From: Amycolatopsis benzoatilytica AK 16/65
Lineage (GTDB): Bacteria; Actinomycetota; Actinomycetes; Mycobacteriales; Pseudonocardiaceae
Direction: 5' to 3'
Length of the DNA stretch: 64,000 nt
NCBI RefSeq assembly: GCF_000383915.1
Contig: NZ_KB912942.1
Coordinates: forward strand, 2,268,561 to 2,332,560
The position numbers and the translations under genes are program-made. Below, in pieces: positions 38,768 through 45,736 of the stretch (positions are counted from its first letter, which is position 1; each line of letters starts with the position of its first letter). A model generated the notes under the pieces. The model ran no database searches. It saw only the letters and a list, made by a program, of their open reading frames with translations, and was not told the origin of the DNA.

Positions 38768-39243
38768 CGCTGGGTCACCGCCCGGCGGAGGGCCTCACGG
38801 TCGATCAGCGGACCCGCGCTGGCGGCCTTCGTCTCCGCAGCGGGCGGCGCGGCGTCCGACAGCCGGGCTTGCCCGTCCACCGCGGCCTTCACCTGCTCCT
38901 GCAGCGGGGCGGGCGACGGGAGGTAGACCGTGAAGTCGTCGGCGCCCGCCGCGCCGGGGACGGGATTGAGGTTCTCCTCCAGCGCCAGCGCCGCCGTGCC
39001 GGACACCGTGGTGATCTCGCAGTGCACCTTGCCGGCCACCAGAGTGATCGGGTGCTTGTGCAGGTGCCCTCTCGCGACCAGCATCCGCCCGACCGCCTCG
39101 GCGGCCGACATCGCCTGCACCGCCTCGTCGCGCGACAGCCCGGAGGACTGCGCCACGGTGTCCGCCACGAGCTCCGCGATCACCGACCAGGTCGCGCTGG
39201 CGCTGCGCATAGGCGAGGCCGCCACCTCCCTAGTGCGCCGCAT
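38764..39243 (-). CDS. Unrecognised CBASS accessory protein
   Basis: This 159-residue protein sits between the TRIP13-like ATPase and the HORMA gene, overlapping both (14 nt and 4 nt). It has a helical N-terminal half (TWSVIAELVADTVAQSSGL, SRDEAVQAMSAAEAVGRM) and a middle with alternating beta-like residues (KVHCEITTVSGTAALAL). A Pro/Ala-rich linker leads to a short charged end (DREALRRAVTQR). I do not recognise the family. By position it could be a second HORMA partner, as in two-HORMA systems, or the donor of the closure peptide. GGAGGAG lies 5 nt before the ATG. Confidence 0.75.
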   Translation of the reverse strand: MRRTREVAASPMRSASATWSVIAELVADTVAQSSGLSRDEAVQAMSAAEAVGRMLVARGHLHKHPITLVAGKVHCEITTVSGTAALALEENLNPVPGAAGADDFTVYLPSPAPLQEQVKAAVDGQARLSDAAPPAAETKAASAGPLIDREALRRAVTQR

Positions 39244-40135
39244 GGGACTCCTCCGGCTGGCTCGTCTCCGCGACGGCGTTGCTCACCGCGGCGGCCAGGT
39301 CGTCCTCGGTGAGGCTGCCGGGGTCGAGCACCGTGTCCAGCCGCTGAGCCAGGGCTTCGAAGACCACCTTGCGCGTGCGGCGGCCGTCCAACCCGTTCGC
39401 GGCCTCGGCGATGCGGTTTATCGCCGAGGAACGCGCCAGGTCACCCAGGGGCGGGTACTTGTCGGCGAGCGCGAGCAGCGTGGAGGCCAGGATCTCCCGC
39501 AGCGCCTCCGGCTCCGGGAGCGGGACGAGGATGGCGGCGTCGGAACGGGACAGGAACGCCTCGTCCAGGGCGGTGGTGAAGTTGCTGGTCGCGACGAAGA
39601 ACAGGTGCGGGTGCTCGGCGGCGTTGAGGTCTAGCGCCGTGAGCACCGCGTCGGTGGCGCGGTGGACATCGGCCGGGTTGGCGGCCAACGACGCCGCCGA
39701 GCGGGCGACCGCCATCGACTCCACCTCGTCCAGGATCACCACCGTCGGCACACCGTCCGACGCCAGCCCTGGCACGTACTCGCCGAGCAGCTCGCTGACC
39801 CGCCGTTGCGACTGCCCGTGTTCGGCGCTCATCAGCCCGTGCGGGTTGATCTCGATCCGCCGCACCTCGCCGCCGGGAACGAAGCGTGCGACCTGCGCCG
39901 GCAGACCGCGTGCCAGGGTCGTCTTGCCGGTGCCGGGCGGTCCGTAGAGGGTGCACAACCCGTGCAACGCCGTCACCGCGAACGGCAGGTCAGGCCGGAC
40001 GAGCAGCGACAACAAGGTCTGGTTGCGCAACCGATCCTTGATCGCCTCCGGCACCACGATGGCGTCCCACAGCGCAGCCTCCACTGAGTCGGCGGTGACC
40101 ACCTCCTCGGACAGCACGCACTCCTGAACCTTCAT
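39230..40135 (-). CDS. TRIP13/Pch2-like AAA+ ATPase of CBASS
   Basis: The 301-residue AAA+ protein has Walker A GPPGTGKTT at 65-73, Walker B VVILDEVES, a sensor-like FVATSNF and an arginine-finger region EAFLSRSDAAI. The N-terminal MKVQECVLSE fits bacterial TRIP13 homologues (Cap6) of type III CBASS, which pull HORMA off the cyclase and so hold the system off. It is the first gene of the leftward operon. ATG at 40135 is used; a GTG at 40156 is an alternative. Confidence 0.9.
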   Translation of the reverse strand: MKVQECVLSEEVVTADSVEAALWDAIVVPEAIKDRLRNQTLLSLLVRPDLPFAVTALHGLCTLYGPPGTGKTTLARGLPAQVARFVPGGEVRRIEINPHGLMSAEHGQSQRRVSELLGEYVPGLASDGVPTVVILDEVESMAVARSAASLAANPADVHRATDAVLTALDLNAAEHPHLFFVATSNFTTALDEAFLSRSDAAILVPLPEPEALREILASTLLALADKYPPLGDLARSSAINRIAEAANGLDGRRTRKVVFEALAQRLDTVLDPGSLTEDDLAAAVSNAVAETSQPEESHAAH

Positions 40136-40234
40136 CCCCTCAACTCCGTCCCCCACGCACGGCGGGTTGCCTCAGATTTGAACACGATCTTCTCGAACAG
40201 CGGTAGGATACACGACAGGAGAGATGTGTAACTC

Positions 40235-40257
40235 GACACACTCCACTCGGGCGTGTC
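40235..40257. promoter_or_regulatory. Candidate operator between CBASS operon and its regulator
   Basis: GACACAC (40235-40241) and GCGTGTC (40251-40257) form an imperfect inverted repeat with a 9-nt spacer, in the middle of the 242-nt divergent gap. Nearby TTACAC and TATCCT on the minus strand and TAAGAT on the plus strand could be promoter elements. The HTH-ImmA/IrrE protein is the obvious candidate binder. Confidence 0.35.
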
Positions 40258-40377
40258 TTGTTGAGGTCCAGCTATTTGACCGCCCGGTAACCAAGGTGTG
40301 CCTAAGATGCGAGCGGAGCATCAAGATCACGATCGTCCGCTGATCGGCGGACACCGACTGGCGCGGAGGCGAGCGAC

Positions 40378-41493
40378 GTGAACGACCCGCAACTGGACCC
40401 CGGCGACATCGCGGCCCTGTTCGACCGGGCCAGACTGCGGATGGCTCGCGAACTGCGCGGCCTCACCCAGGTGCAGCTGGCGCGGGAAGTCGGCTCGGTC
40501 ACCGCGGCCTCGGTCAGCCAGTTCGAGAATGGACACACCAAACCCGCCACATCGACGCTGCGCCGTCTCGCGGTCGCTTTGCGGGTGCCGCCGACCTTCT
40601 TCGCCGCACCAGCTCGCCCCCCTGCTCAGGACCAAGTCAACGGGTTCTTTCGCAGCCTTCGATCAACCTCCCCTCGAGATCGTCAGCAAGCTCTCGCCTA
40701 CGTGCACCTGGCGCGGGAACTCGCGCTCGAGCTCGAGAAGCACGTCGCATTGCCCGACCTCAATCTGCCACGCGTCCCGATTGACGAAGGGCAGCCGCTT
40801 CAGTCCATCGACATCGAGCAAGCGGCAGCTCAGGTCCGCAACCATTGGAACGTGCCAGGCGGCCCGGTTCGCGACGTTGTGCGACTGCTGGAGATGAACG
40901 GAATCACTGTCGTTCGTTTTCGCGTGAGTATCGAAAAGGTCGATGCATTCTGCGTCGACTTCCCTGACAGGCCAGTCGTTGCCCTGGGTGCCGATAAGGG
41001 CTTGCGCGATCGCTCCCGTTTCGATGCCGCCCACGAACTCGGCCATCTAGTCTTGCATGGCATTTCAGGACAAATAGGAGACAAGGCCACGGAAGGGCAA
41101 GCTCACGAGTTTGCCGCCGCATTCCTCATGCCAGCCGACGACATCAAATCCGAACTCCCGGATCGACTCGACTGGCCTGCATTTCTCCGTTTGAAAGCAA
41201 AATGGCACGTCTCGCTCGCGGCCCTTCTGGTTAGAGCAAAGACGCTCGGCGTCATGAGCGAACATACCTACGCGCAGGGATGGAAAGCCTTGTCCGCGCG
41301 CGGCTGGAGAAAGGTCGAACCAGGCCCGCTAGGAAACCCGGAGGTTCCGGTACTCCTGCAGCGCGCACTAGAACTCATGGAGACGACCGGCCTCTCCTTT
41401 GACGATTTCATCAACCGTTCTGGACTCCCGGAAGCAGACGTTCGGGCTCTGCTCAGTCGAGATATCACCGAACGCCCCCGAGTGGAGTTCTGA
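40378..41493 (+). CDS. Fused HTH-XRE and ImmA/IrrE zinc metalloprotease regulator
   Basis: The 371-residue protein has an XRE HTH (about residues 15-72, ENGHTKPATSTLRRLA) followed by an ImmA/IrrE peptidase with HELGH at 219-223 and a second HEFAAAFLMP segment. It is divergent from the CBASS operon. In some type III CBASS systems a separate repressor (CapH) is cleaved by an IrrE-like protease (CapP) after DNA damage. This single protein combines both domain types, so it may be a fused equivalent, which is inference. GTG at 40378 follows GGAGGCGAG. Confidence 0.88.
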   Translation: MNDPQLDPGDIAALFDRARLRMARELRGLTQVQLAREVGSVTAASVSQFENGHTKPATSTLRRLAVALRVPPTFFAAPARPPAQDQVNGFFRSLRSTSPRDRQQALAYVHLARELALELEKHVALPDLNLPRVPIDEGQPLQSIDIEQAAAQVRNHWNVPGGPVRDVVRLLEMNGITVVRFRVSIEKVDAFCVDFPDRPVVALGADKGLRDRSRFDAAHELGHLVLHGISGQIGDKATEGQAHEFAAAFLMPADDIKSELPDRLDWPAFLRLKAKWHVSLAALLVRAKTLGVMSEHTYAQGWKALSARGWRKVEPGPLGNPEVPVLLQRALELMETTGLSFDDFINRSGLPEADVRALLSRDITERPRVEF

Positions 41494-41525
41494 TCTCGCA
41501 GCGTGTCGACCACGACCTGCGGCAG

Positions 41526-42224
41526 TCACGCAGACTGGGGCTCGATAGCGAGAACCTGGGCAGCGAGGTCACGAGTGACGTCGCCGTCCCGGGTGGTGCT
41601 GTGCCGGTCGGCCGCTTGCAGGTCCGGGTACTGACGCCGGATTTCGGCAGCGACGATCGAGGTGGGGAACCAAGCCGGTACATCCTCGATGTGGATGTCG
41701 ATGCCTATCGATTGACTCCAATCATCTGGGTTCAACTGCTCGGCTACCTGGCTAACACCCGAGAGAATCGGTTCAAGCAAGTCGGGCTGTCCGGTGATGG
41801 CTGCGGCGAGGCGATCCCGAACCTCATCATCAGAACCGACCGAGGCTGCCAAATCCAACAATTTCCGCACATGGAACACGTTGTCGACCCAGACATCCCG
41901 GCTGGCCCAGTCGATGTCGCGCACGAGCTGGATCACGTGTTCCCGAGCTTTTGCTTTCAAGTCCGACCGCTGGGTCTTCTCGGCCATGAACATGAGTTGA
42001 CGAACAAGACTAATCGCAATAGCTACAGGCCGTAGCGCGGCTGCGTCATCGATGAGGTCAGCGAAAGTATCGTCATCCGCGTTGCGGGCGACATCGGCGG
42101 CCAGCCCGGACGTCATGGCCAGGTTCACCGTAACGAACATCGGCAACTCGGGAAGATCGAGAGCGAAGCGAGCCGCCTCCACCAGTGCCGCGTACAAGTC
42201 GGCGTCGTAAGACCGGGTGTCGAC
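41526..42224 (-). CDS. Hypothetical protein, 5' end uncertain
   Basis: The coding-like frame of up to about 230 residues is mostly helical, with LYAALVEAARFALDLP, MFVTVNLAMTSGLAADV and a C-terminal DIHIEDVPAWFPTSI. I do not recognise it. An ATG at 42140 would give 204 residues. Clear coding continues upstream of that without a start, so the 5' end looks truncated around 42224, where a plus-strand frame begins. It is convergent with the HTH-ImmA/IrrE gene. Confidence 0.5.
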   Translation of the reverse strand, partial: VDTRSYDADLYAALVEAARFALDLPELPMFVTVNLAMTSGLAADVARNADDDTFADLIDDAAALRPVAIAISLVRQLMFMAEKTQRSDLKAKAREHVIQLVRDIDWASRDVWVDNVFHVRKLLDLAASVGSDDEVRDRLAAAITGQPDLLEPILSGVSQVAEQLNPDDWSQSIGIDIHIEDVPAWFPTSIVAAEIRRQYPDLQAADRHSTTRDGDVTRDLAAQVLAIEPQSA

Positions 42225-42411
42225 GCGCGCCGGCGACCGAGTCCGCAGCACCCCGTTGACCGTGTACGACCTGGCCCCCACGGGCCGGGTCCTGGCTTTC
42301 ACCAGCGACACGAACGACGGTGAGCTGGAAGCCAACATGTGCACGGGCAGCCGTACCAACCTGATCGACGCGCTCAACCTCACCCACGACGGCCTCGCCG
42401 TAGCCCGGTAA
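42217..42411 (+). pseudogene. Short coding-like frame, possible gene fragment
   Basis: This 64-codon frame has strongly GC-rich third positions and reads VYDLAPTGRVLAFTSDTN and LIDALNLTHDGLAVAR before its stop. The start and family are unclear. It abuts the truncated end of the minus-strand gene, so the junction at about 42220 may be a deletion or rearrangement joining two gene remnants. Confidence 0.35.
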
Positions 42412-42582
42412 AGCCGGTATCCGGCCAGCGCAGTCAACCTGCGCCGGCCGGGCCGACTCGGCCGTTCCGCTCGGATGGTCGCGAGGGGTGCGACGCCGGA
42501 ACAGCCAAGACTCAACGCCAGTCACCGGGCCGGAGTGGCGGTCTCCCGTCCCGGGCGATCTTGGCTATCGCAGTCCGAGTTA

Positions 42583-42692
42583 GCCGTCACGGCCGTCATA
42601 CGGCTTGTGACGGCAACGAATGCCGGTTGACCTGCGAGAACGCTGGCGTGACGGCTGTGACAGCTCGGCTGGGGTCCCGTCACAGCCGTCAC
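42583..42692. repeat. Cluster of GTGACGGC repeats with a 14-bp inverted repeat
   Basis: GTGACGGC or its complement occurs at 42583-42590, 42607-42614, 42648-42655 and 42685-42692, with a one-mismatch copy at 42592-42599. GTGACGGCTGTGAC (42648-42661) and GTCACAGCCGTCAC (42679-42692) are perfect inverted repeats with a 17-nt loop. The cluster lies in a gene-free stretch (42412-42713) of the element, just downstream of the small winged-helix gene. It could be a regulator binding array, a replication origin or the cis-acting transfer locus. Confidence 0.6.
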
Positions 42693-42713
42693 TAGCAGCC
42701 GTCTTCAGACGGT

Positions 42714-43088
42714 TTAGCGCATCGGGCCATCCCCTGTCACAGCACACCGGATGGGCGGAGCGCGCCGCGCAGTGACGAGGTCGGCGGCTGTGTTCGCGAC
42801 AGACCGCAGCGCGGTCACGTGCTCGGTCAGCCCGTCGAGTCCGAGCGGTGTCAAACGGAGCACCAGGCTACCTCTCTCGAACCGGGTCTCCACGTATCCG
42901 GCGGCGCGCAAGGTCATCAGGTGGGGCGCGAGACTCCGCGCGCCCACGCCCGGAGCGCTCCCGACCACCACAACCCTGCGCCAGCGCATGTCCACCAGTT
43001 GGCCCAGTACGAACAGCCGCGCCGGCAGGAGCAGCAGCGGGTCCAGTTCGCGTTGAAACGCCGGCGCGATCGGCGGGCTCGGCGTCAT
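42714..43088 (-). CDS. Winged-helix DNA-binding protein
   Basis: The 124-residue protein includes PLLLLPARLFVLGQLVDMRW, SLAPHLMTLRAAGYVETRFE and LVLRLTPLGLDGL, the layout of small MarR/PadR-like winged helices in actinobacterial integrative elements. It probably regulates element genes; the adjacent GTGACGGC cluster is a possible target. It is the last of three coupled genes (43758 to 42714), its ATG overlapping the upstream stop (ATGA). Confidence 0.75.
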   Translation of the reverse strand: MTPSPPIAPAFQRELDPLLLLPARLFVLGQLVDMRWRRVVVVGSAPGVGARSLAPHLMTLRAAGYVETRFERGSLVLRLTPLGLDGLTEHVTALRSVANTAADLVTARRAPPIRCAVTGDGPMR

Positions 43089-43321
43089 CGCTCGATCGCC
43101 TTCCAGTCGGCGGCCGGGGTGGGCGCGAGGCGCAGGCAGGTCACGCACGGCATCCCGACCGGACGTTCCAACAACTCAAGCTCGCCGCGGCCGAACGTCG
43201 CGCCGCAATACGCGGTCAGCCGTTCAGGCGCCAGGCCCTCTGCTGGGAGCGGGAAGACATGGACGACGCGGCGGGATTCCCCAACTGTGCCGCGCAGCGG
43301 GCGCGCGATGAAGACAGTCAT
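43085..43321 (-). CDS. Small CxxC protein of the element
   Basis: This 78-residue protein has LTAYCGATFGRGELELL and MPCVTCLRLAP, three cysteines that could bind zinc. I do not recognise a named family, but similar short CxxC proteins are common in actinomycete integrative elements. It overlaps both neighbours by 4 nt (ATGA), so it belongs to a tightly coupled operon. The function is unknown. Confidence 0.65.
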   Translation of the reverse strand: MTVFIARPLRGTVGESRRVVHVFPLPAEGLAPERLTAYCGATFGRGELELLERPVGMPCVTCLRLAPTPAADWKAIER

Positions 43322-43758
43322 CGGGTCAACGGCCGGGGATGGCGGTCAGCGGGAACGGGCGCGGTCGGAGCGCTACCCGTTCCCGCTGACGTGCTGGTCC
43401 GGCCGCCCTGCTCGGGTATGGGCCGCACGCGTTGAGGCGGGCGCGGCGGCAGGGCGGCCGGAGTCTGGAGGCGTCCGAAGACGCGGCGCCAGCGCGACGG
43501 TTTGCGGTGGGACGCGGGCTTGGTCGTCGGCGTGGCCGTGCAGTGCCAGACCAGCGACTTGCAGGTAGTGCACGGCCGCCCGGGCGGCGTCAGGCACGAG
43601 TGGAATAGCACATCTCGGCCGCATAACGTCCAGTAGCGGCCTTCCTGGCGCGCGATGCCATCGGCCAGAGCGTCGTCGGTGACGGCGTGGTCCAGGTTGT
43701 CGATCACGCAGTGGTGCCAGGTCATGTACAAGCGCGAGCTAGGTTCACCGCTGGTCAC
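43318..43758 (-). CDS. Small Cys/His-rich element protein
   Basis: This protein of about 146 residues has MTWHHCVIDNLDHAVTDDAL, RYWTLCGRDVLFHSC and PGRPCTTCKSL, probable zinc ligands, followed by an Arg/Pro-rich tail. It is related in style to the next gene (CGx and CxxC spacing). GTG at 43758 follows AGGGG; ATG at 43725 is an alternative. It is the first gene of the coupled leftward trio and divergent from the first HTH-Nudix gene. No function is known to me. Confidence 0.65.
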   Translation of the reverse strand: MTSGEPSSRLYMTWHHCVIDNLDHAVTDDALADGIARQEGRYWTLCGRDVLFHSCLTPPGRPCTTCKSLVWHCTATPTTKPASHRKPSRWRRVFGRLQTPAALPPRPPQRVRPIPEQGGRTSTSAGTGSAPTAPVPADRHPRPLTR

Positions 43759-43927
43759 ATTCGCCCCTGTCGTCTTCTGATCTGTTGAAATCATCCAAGT
43801 TGCAAAGGCCGCCATAGCCCAGAGCGGAATCGTTGATGTTTCGTGGCGGAGACGTGGCACTCATGGCTTACACCTGGCAAGACGGCTGCTACGCTGTGAT
43901 CGACATCAACCGGGGCGAGGTGGTCGA

Positions 43928-45397
43928 GTGGGCAGCGATCGGCGGCGCGAGGAGCTTGTTTCAGCGCGCAAGGCGGCCGGGCTGACTCAAGAGAACCTTG
44001 CCGAGGTGATGTCCGTTGACCGGTCGACGGTCATCCGGTGGGAGGCTGGCGATCACGCGCCGCTGCCGTACCAGTGGCCGAAGCTGGCCAAGGCTCTTGG
44101 CCGCACCGCTGACGAGCTGCGTGGGCTGATCGGCCTGCGCCTGCTCGCGGATACACCGGAGCTTGATTCGTCGCTTGAGCCCGCGTTCGGTTGGCTGGAT
44201 CGGCGCGCCGGATGGTCTGCCGGGACTGCGCGCGCACGCGTGGCGAGCGCAGAGCCGGCGAGGCCGCAATCCGAGACGTCGGCCGGTCGGAGTCGTGTTG
44301 CAGCCGTTTTGGCGGAGTACTACAACGAACCGGTTCCCGGGCATTCGGCGTACGCCGCGCGCTGTGGACAGGTTGAGGTCGCGACCAGCATTCTGACGCA
44401 GCCGGGTTGGCTGGACCTTGCGTGCCCGCTGACCGCCAAGAACGACCGGCTTGTGTTGTCCGCCAGCGATGAAGCGGCGCGTGAGCTGGTCGACGAATGC
44501 GCTGCCGTTCGGCGACTGGCCGCAGCCGCGGCCGAAGACGTGCGTATCGCGGACGTACCGCTGTACCGACTCACGGACGTGCAGATCCGGCCGGATGGGA
44601 TCGCCGGCCGCGTCCAGCTGGTGCCGTTCGTCGAATACGCCCTGAGCATGGATCTCCTCGAACGGGAGCTACGCGAAAGTCGGGCGGTGCAGCCAGGCCG
44701 GATGCCGCTACGAGATCGGTACCTGCCGGATCTTCACTCCGTGCTCGACCTTGCGGGCCGGCTTTGCGCTGGTGGCGTGCTCGCATTGACGGCGATCGCG
44801 CGGCCCGCCGATCCCTTCCGCGGCGAAGCGGACTACCTCATGCTGGTACAGGAGCGTTCGCAGCACGTCGTGAATGCGACGCGCCGGCTGGCCGTCATCC
44901 CTAAGAGCTTTCACGGGCCGCTCGCCAATCAACGCGCCGACGCGCGCATCGGTGCCACATTGCGCCGTGAGCTGGAAGAAGAACTGTTCGGCAGGGGAGA
45001 CGTCGATCGGACGACCGGTGTCCAGCGGGCCGCCGATCCCATGCACCCGGCCCGGCTATCGGGGCCGATGCGATGGTTGACCGAACAGCCCGGCCGGTTG
45101 CGGATGGAGTGCACCGGGTTTGGGCTCAACCTCGTCAGCGGGAACTACGAGTTCGCCAGCTTGGTCGTGATCGACGACGAAGAGTTCTGGCCGCGATTCG
45201 GCGGCGACGTCGAAGCGAACTGGGAGGCCGCCGGGCTGCGGCAGTACTCGACTCTCGACGGCGACCTGATCACCGAACTGATCAGTGACGAGACCTGGAG
45301 CAATGAAGGATTGTTTGCGTTTCTTCAGGGGCTGCGTCGGCTCGCAGAGATCGGCGGTGAACGGGTGCGGATTCCCGCCGTCGAATTAGGTAGCTGA
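43928..45397 (+). CDS. HTH-XRE protein with Nudix-like C-terminal domain, copy 1
   Basis: The 489-residue protein has an N-terminal XRE HTH (residues 8-62, SVDRSTVIRWEAG) and a long middle region. Its C-terminal domain has a Nudix-box-like RELEEELFG at 347-355, flanked by LAVIPKSFHGP and MECTGFGLNLVSGNYEFASL. The C-terminal half is strongly conserved in the convergent paralogue at 45733-47277, while the HTH parts differ. The pSAM2 immunity factor Pif has a Nudix motif, so an element-immunity or transfer-control role is conceivable; that is inference. The start is GTG at 43928. Confidence 0.75.
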   Translation: MGSDRRREELVSARKAAGLTQENLAEVMSVDRSTVIRWEAGDHAPLPYQWPKLAKALGRTADELRGLIGLRLLADTPELDSSLEPAFGWLDRRAGWSAGTARARVASAEPARPQSETSAGRSRVAAVLAEYYNEPVPGHSAYAARCGQVEVATSILTQPGWLDLACPLTAKNDRLVLSASDEAARELVDECAAVRRLAAAAAEDVRIADVPLYRLTDVQIRPDGIAGRVQLVPFVEYALSMDLLERELRESRAVQPGRMPLRDRYLPDLHSVLDLAGRLCAGGVLALTAIARPADPFRGEADYLMLVQERSQHVVNATRRLAVIPKSFHGPLANQRADARIGATLRRELEEELFGRGDVDRTTGVQRAADPMHPARLSGPMRWLTEQPGRLRMECTGFGLNLVSGNYEFASLVVIDDEEFWPRFGGDVEANWEAAGLRQYSTLDGDLITELISDETWSNEGLFAFLQGLRRLAEIGGERVRIPAVELGS

Positions 45398-45736
45398 CGG
45401 CCAACGGACGGTCAAGACGACGGAATCCGCCAACGCTTCCCAGGAATGGTCGATGCTCGGGCCCCACATGAGGTAGTCGCCCGGCCGATTCATTACTTTG
45501 CTGCCGCCGGTGACTTCAACTCGAAACTCACCTGAGACGAGCATCACGAGCGTGGTTCGCTGGTCGTCGGAGGTCCACTCGGGACGTTTGTCGCCCGCGG
45601 GATGGTTCGCCCACTTGACTTCCACGTCCTTCGACGATCGAACGCCCTGCGACGGATCGATGAAGTGGCCGACCAGCCAGCCCCGCGTGTCCGCCGCATC
45701 TTCGTTGGCGTTGCCGGTGGTCCAACCGTCAGTCAC
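45386..45736 (-). CDS. Cupin-like small protein of the element
   Basis: The 116-residue protein has DVEVKWANHPAGDKRPEW, TTLVMLVSGEFRVEV and GDYLMWGPSIDHSWEALADS, a single-domain cupin pattern seen in actinomycete integrative elements. GTG at 45736 overlaps the upstream HTH-Nudix stop (GTGA), so the two are coupled. Its 3' end overlaps the convergent copy 1 gene by 12 nt. It may bind a metal or small molecule and work with the HTH-Nudix proteins. Confidence 0.75.
   Translation of the reverse strand: MTDGWTTGNANEDAADTRGWLVGHFIDPSQGVRSSKDVEVKWANHPAGDKRPEWTSDDQRTTLVMLVSGEFRVEVTGGSKVMNRPGDYLMWGPSIDHSWEALADSVVLTVRWPSAT

Noticed and set aside
38764..39243. Calling the 159-residue protein a second HORMA domain
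   Set aside because: Position fits two-HORMA systems, but I see no HORMA signature in the sequence, so it is left unassigned.
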